Shown piece by piece: positions 6,547 through 10,987 of a stretch of 10,987 nt of DNA (positions within the stretch are counted from its first letter, which is position 1; each line of letters opens with the position of its first letter). Source of the stretch: Bacteroidota bacterium (GTDB lineage Bacteria > Bacteroidota > Ignavibacteria > UBA10030 > UBA6906); assembly GCA_003541875.1 (NCBI GenBank), contig DPLS01000228.1, positions 593 through 11,579 of the forward strand, written 5' to 3'. The position numbers and the translations under genes are program-made. The notes under the pieces were generated by a model. It worked only from the letters and a program-made list of their open reading frames with translations, was not told the origin of the DNA and did no database searches.

Positions 6547-7821
6547 TTGAGTCTCTCTGAACGAATTCAGGAAATCAAGACCGGTTTTCATCCGACATTC
6601 TGGGTGGCAAATGGGATGGAGCTGTTCGAGCGCCTCGCGTATTACGGCCAGCAAATCGTCTTCATGATCTACATGCGCAACAAGCTGGGATTTACCGAGA
6701 CGGAAGCGGGACAACTCTCGGGTATGTTCGGCGGGTTGATCTATTTGTTGCCAATTCTTGGAGGGACTCTCGCCGACAAGTGGGGTTTCCGCCGTTCGTT
6801 CAGCGTGGCATTCTCCATCCTGGCACTTGGCTACTTCCTCATCGGTTCCGTTGGCATGAGCGCCTTTGCAGATGTCTACGGCAACTTCTCGCTGTACTGG
6901 CTGGTAATGGTGTTTCTCGTGTTCACAGCGTTTGGTGGTTCGTTCATTAAACCTTCCGTGTTGGGTACCGTCGCTGTGACGTCGACGGAAAAGACAAAGT
7001 CGCTTGGCTTTGCTGTCTACTACTGGCTTGTGAACGTCGGGGCAATGCTTGGCCCTACAATTGCGTATCTCGTGCGTGACAGGTTTGGCAACGAGTTTGT
7101 CTATCTCGTCTCCGCGATCAGTTGTCTGGCAATGTTGGTTGTGAACGTGATGCTCTACAAGGAAGTGGAAGACAAGACGGTTGTGGTTCATGAGTCGCTT
7201 GGAAAGAAGATAGCCAACCTCTTTGTCGTACTGGCGAACGTCAAGTTCATGATCTTCCTCCTCATCTACTCGCTCTACTGGATTATCTTTTGGCAGGAGT
7301 TCATCATCGTTCCCTACTACATTACCGACTACATTGACAAAGACGCACCATATGAAATTGTACAATCGTGGGCTGGGGCAGGTGCGATCATTCTTCTGCA
7401 GATTCCGATCAATCGTCTTACAAAGCACATCCCCACACGAACAGCGATCGTGCTTGGCTTTGCACTCTCCAGTCTCATCTGGGTGATTATCGGGTTGTAT
7501 CCAAGCATTCCAACGATTGCCGCCGGCATCGTTGCGTTCGCCATTGGCGAGATGATTCAAGCTCCACGCTACTACGAATACATTTCCGCAATTGCTCCGC
7601 CCGGACAGCAGGGACTGTTTCAGGGTTACGCCTTCCTCCCGATTGCAATTGCCCGCTTTGTGGGCGATCCCATTGGCGGATGGTTGTACGAGACGTCGAA
7701 GGTTGCAGGCAAGCCCGAGATGGTCTGGTTCGCCCTCATCGGAATTGGTGTTGGTGGTACGGTGTTGATGTGGATATACAACATGGTTGTAACGCGACAG
7801 GAGAGGACGCAGGGCGCCTGA
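6547..7821 (+). CDS. Proton-dependent oligopeptide transporter (POT/PTR2 family MFS)
   Basis: A 424-residue inner-membrane protein rich in hydrophobic helices, consistent with about 12 membrane segments. The POT-family proton-coupling motif ExxER is present as E25-L-F-E28-R29, followed by LAYYG. Further family marks are the loop ADKWGFRR (76-83), GGSFIKPSV at about 130-138, and a PTR2 signature-like VYYWLVNVGAMLGP at 157-170. POT proteins import di- and tripeptides or similar molecules with protons. The start is TTG with AAGGAG upstream. Its length is slightly below the usual 450-500 residues, so large inter-helix insertions seem absent. The LolA-like gene begins 5 bases after its stop, implying one transcript. 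The M24 peptidase upstream would suit hydrolysis of imported peptides. Nitrate or other POT substrates cannot be excluded. Confidence 0.9.
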   Translation: MSLSERIQEIKTGFHPTFWVANGMELFERLAYYGQQIVFMIYMRNKLGFTETEAGQLSGMFGGLIYLLPILGGTLADKWGFRRSFSVAFSILALGYFLIGSVGMSAFADVYGNFSLYWLVMVFLVFTAFGGSFIKPSVLGTVAVTSTEKTKSLGFAVYYWLVNVGAMLGPTIAYLVRDRFGNEFVYLVSAISCLAMLVVNVMLYKEVEDKTVVVHESLGKKIANLFVVLANVKFMIFLLIYSLYWIIFWQEFIIVPYYITDYIDKDAPYEIVQSWAGAGAIILLQIPINRLTKHIPTRTAIVLGFALSSLIWVIIGLYPSIPTIAAGIVAFAIGEMIQAPRYYEYISAIAPPGQQGLFQGYAFLPIAIARFVGDPIGGWLYETSKVAGKPEMVWFALIGIGVGGTVLMWIYNMVVTRQERTQGA

Positions 7822-7826
7822 CACTT

Positions 7827-8507
7827 ATGTTCCCTCGGTCGGTCATAGCGTGCATGCTGTTGTTGATGGTTGCCGAGGGATCGGCCCAGCCGTCGGGTGA
7901 AGAGATTCTCAAGAAGGTTGAAGCGAACTTCCCCGGTGTGCAGGACTACACGGCCGACCTAGACATCACCGCGGACATCGAACGGATGAATGTGCCGCCG
8001 ATGCACGTGCGTATGTACTACAAACAACCGGACAAATTCCAGTTTGACTCCGAGGGTTTTGCCCTGCTTCCGCGCGACGGTGTGGCGTTCAACGCTTCGA
8101 AGCTCCTCTCCCGATTCTCGATTGAAGAAGTTGGAGAAGAGTCGTCGCAAGGAGGGAAGGAGTTCAAGCTTACGTTGCGCGCCAAGGGTGAGCGAGCAAA
8201 GACAACAAGGCTGCAGGTGTTTGTTGACGCAGACAACTGGAAGCCCACAAGGATCCTTTCGTCGATGTTTGACGGCCGCTCAATGAACGCCGTGTTCCGC
8301 TATGAAAAGCAAGACGGCTATCTCATGCCGTCACTGCTCACCGTACAATTTACTTCTCCTCCTGCGGACACCTCTGACCAGGCCGCAGGGACAGACATGG
8401 TGCCGCTGCCGCGCTCCCAAATGCCACGCAGTGGTAAAGTAACCATCAGGTATTCCAGCTACAAGATTAACACGGGTCTTTCTGACGATATCTTCAACAA
8501 GAAGTGA
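7827..8507 (+). CDS. Secreted LolA-like (outer-membrane lipoprotein-sorting-type) protein
   Basis: A 226-residue protein beginning with a probable signal peptide: hydrophobic core about residues 5-16, with likely cleavage after AEGSA (16-20). The mature part resembles the LolA/LppX fold: an N-terminal helix (SGEEILKKVEANFPG), then a series of beta strands such as HVRMYYKQPDKFQFDS (60-75) and TRLQVFVDADNWKPTRI (127-143). The YYKxPDKF segment and the later VDxxxxxPTRI segment are typical of LolA-like proteins, which carry lipoproteins or lipids through the periplasm. It is not clearly the canonical LolA; a general lipid-binding role is possible. The open frame extends far upstream inside the transporter gene, but that part is out of frame with it. 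The ATG at 7827 gives the signal peptide and lies 5 bases after the transporter stop. No strong ribosome-binding site is seen, so translational coupling is likely. Confidence 0.75.
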   Translation: MFPRSVIACMLLLMVAEGSAQPSGEEILKKVEANFPGVQDYTADLDITADIERMNVPPMHVRMYYKQPDKFQFDSEGFALLPRDGVAFNASKLLSRFSIEEVGEESSQGGKEFKLTLRAKGERAKTTRLQVFVDADNWKPTRILSSMFDGRSMNAVFRYEKQDGYLMPSLLTVQFTSPPADTSDQAAGTDMVPLPRSQMPRSGKVTIRYSSYKINTGLSDDIFNKK

Positions 8508-8542
8508 CTCTCAGACAATCGTTCCTCAGGCTCAGCAACGGC

Positions 8543-10987
8543 ATGATCGCGGTGGTTGTTCGCCAACTCTTCCCAATATATCGACTCCCGTCCCTCCTCG
8601 TGTTGTTCGCGGCGCACGTCCTTGCCGGTCAGCAGGTGCATACGCTCGACATGAAACTCAACCGTCTCTCTGTTGAGCAGGGACTCTCGCAGTCGACGGT
8701 GAATGCGATCATGGAGGACATTCATGGTCTGATGTGGTTCGGGACGCAGGACGGATTGAACATGTATGATGGCTACAGCTTCACGGTGTTCAAGCACGAC
8801 CCCGCGGATACGAACTCGATCTCTGATAACTGGATCACATCGCTTTGCCAGGACAGCGAGGGGAATATCTGGGTCGGCACCTTGGAGGGAGGACTCAATC
8901 TCTATCCTGCAAACCGCGACAGGTTCATCCACTTCCGCAATGATTCAGGCAACCCGTCCAGCCATAGCGGCAACAATGTTGTGACAATATATCAGGATGC
9001 AACTGGCACAATTTGGGTCGGTGTGTGGGGTGGGGGATTGAATAGGTACGAGTCGCAAACAAATTCCTTCTCACACTTTCGCGCGGAGAAAAACAATGCC
9101 AACAGTCTAAGCGGCAACGAGGTGTATTGCATTTGTGAAGACGCAGGTGGTGTGCTTTGGATTGGTACATGGAACGGGCTGACCAGTTTTGATAAGACCC
9201 GGAAGTCGTTCAAGCGCTATCTATCCACGGTCGATGCTGCTGGTCAATCGAAAGGAGAGAAGATTGCAGGACTCTTCGAGGGCTCGGATGGCACGTTGTG
9301 GATCGGGACTCAAGATCACGGCCTCATGGTCTATGACCGGAAGAACGATCGCGTCACTCCATGCGTCCAACCCACAACATCCTTGTTGCATACGACTCCC
9401 GTTTGGGCGCTGTGTGGAGGCTCGAACGGATCGGTTTGGATTGCCACCGCCGGGAATGGTGTCGTCCACCTCGACCCTGTTCTTGGAACAACAACACAGT
9501 ACGCCAACGATCCGTCCGACCCCAAATCACTTTTTAACAACTCGGTCTTGAGAATCTTCAGCGATAGTCGGGACATTATATGGATCGGAACGGAAGGGGG
9601 TGGGATCACGATGTTGAATCAGCAACAGCGCCGCTTCAGACACTACTATCATCGGCAACGCGATCCACACAGCTTGAGTCACGATCATGTGCGATCGATT
9701 GTGGAGGACGCTCAGGGCAATCTCTGGATAGGAACTGAGGGGGGAGGACTTAACCATTTCAACGTTTCAACACGGCAATTCTTTTCCGATCGCAACGGTT
9801 CATTCAACACAGCTGATAACAAAACTGTGTTTTCTCTTTATCAGGAGAGGATGGGAGATCTCTGGATTGGAACTGATACAGGAGTTCGGCGATACACACA
9901 CAAGTCGGGACGTGTGCTGCGGGTACCCCTCGGGGTTGGAGCAGGCGGGAAACAGCGACTCACCAACGTTACTGCGATTACAGGAGAAGAGCGCGGGAAA
10001 TTATGGTTCGGAACATACGGAGATGGATTGTGTCAATACGAGCCAAGCACCGGTGAATGCGTCTGGTTTCACAGAAAAGTCGGCGATACCACCAGCCTGA
10101 ATGGGGACTGGGTTCTTTCGCTTCTCATTGACACCAAGGGCGAATTGTGGGTTGGGACATGGGGGACGGGCTTGGGAAGGTTCAATCGGTCCAATGGTAC
10201 ATTCCGACGGTACCGGAATGATCGCACCAATCCCAACAGTCTCAGCAATAATACAATTAACTGTCTCGCTGAATCTCATGACGGAGCACTGTGGGTTGGC
10301 ACCTCGGCAGGATTGAACAGGTTTGACGCGAGTTCCGAACGGTTCGTCAGTTATTCCGAAAAGGATGGGCTACCCAATGGTGTTATCAATGGCATTATCG
10401 AGGATGATGAGCGAAACCTGTGGCTCAGCACGAACAACGGGATTGCCAAATTCAACCCAAGGACAAAGCAATGTAGAAGTTTTGACGTCAGCGATGGCTT
10501 GCAGGGAAACGAGTTTAACAACGGAGCGTTTTGCCGAACAAAGAACGGACAGTTCTACTTTGGTGGCACCAACGGTCTGACGGAGTTCAATCCCGGTGAA
10601 ATCCGGGACGACTCCAGCGTTCCTTCCATCGTGCTGACGAGTTTCAAGATATTCGATAAACCAGCACGCCTGCCACGGTCTATTTCTTTCACGGACAGTA
10701 TTGAACTTTCCTATGTGGAGAACTTCTTCTCGTTTGAATTTGTTGCGGTGAACTATCTCAATCCGTCAAAGACTCGCTACGCATATATGATGGAGGGGTT
10801 CGATCGAGACTGGGTGCAGGCAGGCACGCGCCGGTACGCAAGCTACACACACCTTGATCCTGGCAACTACGTCTTCCGGGTCCGCGCATCCAATAGTGAT
10901 GGCGTATGGGACATGAACGGTGCCGCCGTTCAGATTCACATTCTTCCCCCCCTCTGGCAGACCTGGTGGTTTCGTCTCGGCGTCGGC
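8543..10987 (+). CDS. Two-component-regulator propeller sensor protein, N-terminal part (cut by window edge)
   Basis: 815 residues are visible with no stop before the window end. Residues 1-29 look like a signal peptide (positive start, LPSLLVLFAAHVLAG). About 55-685 hold 14 Reg_prop repeats with an LWIGT-like core. The conserved Trp is at 65, 110, 158, 206, 253, 299, 347, 395, 441, 488, 536, 584 and 627, with a degenerate last copy FYFGG at 671-675. Spacing is 43-48 residues, so they should form two 7-bladed beta-propellers. A Y_Y_Y domain follows (about 694-800), ending in LPPLWQTWWF, where these proteins normally enter the membrane. Such sensors bind ligands, often glycans, in the periplasm and usually carry a histidine kinase, AraC, LytTR or GGDEF output. 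The output lies beyond the window. I chose the ATG at 8543; an in-frame GTG at 8504 overlapping the previous stop is an alternative adding 13 residues. It follows the LolA-like gene by 35 bases. Confidence 0.9.
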   Translation, partial: MIAVVVRQLFPIYRLPSLLVLFAAHVLAGQQVHTLDMKLNRLSVEQGLSQSTVNAIMEDIHGLMWFGTQDGLNMYDGYSFTVFKHDPADTNSISDNWITSLCQDSEGNIWVGTLEGGLNLYPANRDRFIHFRNDSGNPSSHSGNNVVTIYQDATGTIWVGVWGGGLNRYESQTNSFSHFRAEKNNANSLSGNEVYCICEDAGGVLWIGTWNGLTSFDKTRKSFKRYLSTVDAAGQSKGEKIAGLFEGSDGTLWIGTQDHGLMVYDRKNDRVTPCVQPTTSLLHTTPVWALCGGSNGSVWIATAGNGVVHLDPVLGTTTQYANDPSDPKSLFNNSVLRIFSDSRDIIWIGTEGGGITMLNQQQRRFRHYYHRQRDPHSLSHDHVRSIVEDAQGNLWIGTEGGGLNHFNVSTRQFFSDRNGSFNTADNKTVFSLYQERMGDLWIGTDTGVRRYTHKSGRVLRVPLGVGAGGKQRLTNVTAITGEERGKLWFGTYGDGLCQYEPSTGECVWFHRKVGDTTSLNGDWVLSLLIDTKGELWVGTWGTGLGRFNRSNGTFRRYRNDRTNPNSLSNNTINCLAESHDGALWVGTSAGLNRFDASSERFVSYSEKDGLPNGVINGIIEDDERNLWLSTNNGIAKFNPRTKQCRSFDVSDGLQGNEFNNGAFCRTKNGQFYFGGTNGLTEFNPGEIRDDSSVPSIVLTSFKIFDKPARLPRSISFTDSIELSYVENFFSFEFVAVNYLNPSKTRYAYMMEGFDRDWVQAGTRRYASYTHLDPGNYVFRVRASNSDGVWDMNGAAVQIHILPPLWQTWWFRLGVG

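Noticed and set aside
6526..7824. A 432-codon open frame on the minus strand covering the whole transporter gene
   Set aside because: It mirrors the POT gene exactly. Its translation is rich in His, Asn, Arg and Glu with no recognisable domain, while the plus frame has clear POT motifs. It is a codon-bias shadow.
7368..7826. Upstream extension of the LolA-like frame into the transporter gene
   Set aside because: This part overlaps the transporter in another frame and has the Cys/His/Arg-rich look of a shadow. The true N-terminus is the signal peptide starting at 7827.
8725..10600. Propeller region as a DNA-level tandem repeat
   Set aside because: The periodicity is about 141 bases at protein level, but the copies differ widely in nucleotide sequence. 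They are old protein repeats, not a recent DNA repeat array.

Overview
The window is ordinary chromosomal DNA with dense coding, moderate GC and both strands used. Genes carry recognisable Shine-Dalgarno sites (AAGGAG or AAAGGA types), and two of them start on TTG. A soluble histidine kinase with a CRP-like cyclic-nucleotide-binding domain and a large two-component-regulator propeller sensor with a Y_Y_Y domain suggest the Bacteroidota/Chlorobiota/Ignavibacteria (FCB) side of the tree. This placement is inferred from gene content only and is uncertain.

Left part, minus strand (read from about 3350 down to 1): a soluble sensor histidine kinase (cNMP-binding, GAF, HisKA and HATPase domains), then tRNA-Leu(UAG), then trigger factor (tig) starting on TTG, then the first 17 codons of clpP, cut by the window edge. 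The tRNA has its own plausible promoter just upstream. tRNA, tig and clpP may share a transcript, because the gaps are 43 and 60 bases and show no terminator hairpin. Trigger factor and ClpP form a protein-folding and turnover module.

Middle, plus strand (3443-6453): an ABC-2 type exporter (ATPase, then permease, 8 bases apart) followed by an M24 aminopeptidase P-like metallopeptidase. The region between the histidine kinase and the ABC gene holds two divergent promoters that appear to share one -10 element, with a 6-bp inverted repeat alongside. This is the most interesting regulatory structure in the window.

Right part, plus strand (6547-10987): a proton-dependent oligopeptide transporter (POT/PTR2 family), a secreted LolA-like protein 5 bases downstream, and then a large secreted or membrane-anchored sensor. 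The sensor has 14 Reg_prop repeats (enough for two 7-bladed propellers) and a Y_Y_Y domain. It is cut at the window edge before its output domain can be seen. The M24 peptidase and the POT transporter together suggest peptide uptake and breakdown, but the link to the propeller sensor is only positional.

No insertion sequence, phage gene, CRISPR array, toxin-antitoxin pair or clear transfer signature was seen. No gene-free stretch exceeds 100 bases. I found no convincing undescribed system; the findings are mostly regulatory architecture and unusual domain features.
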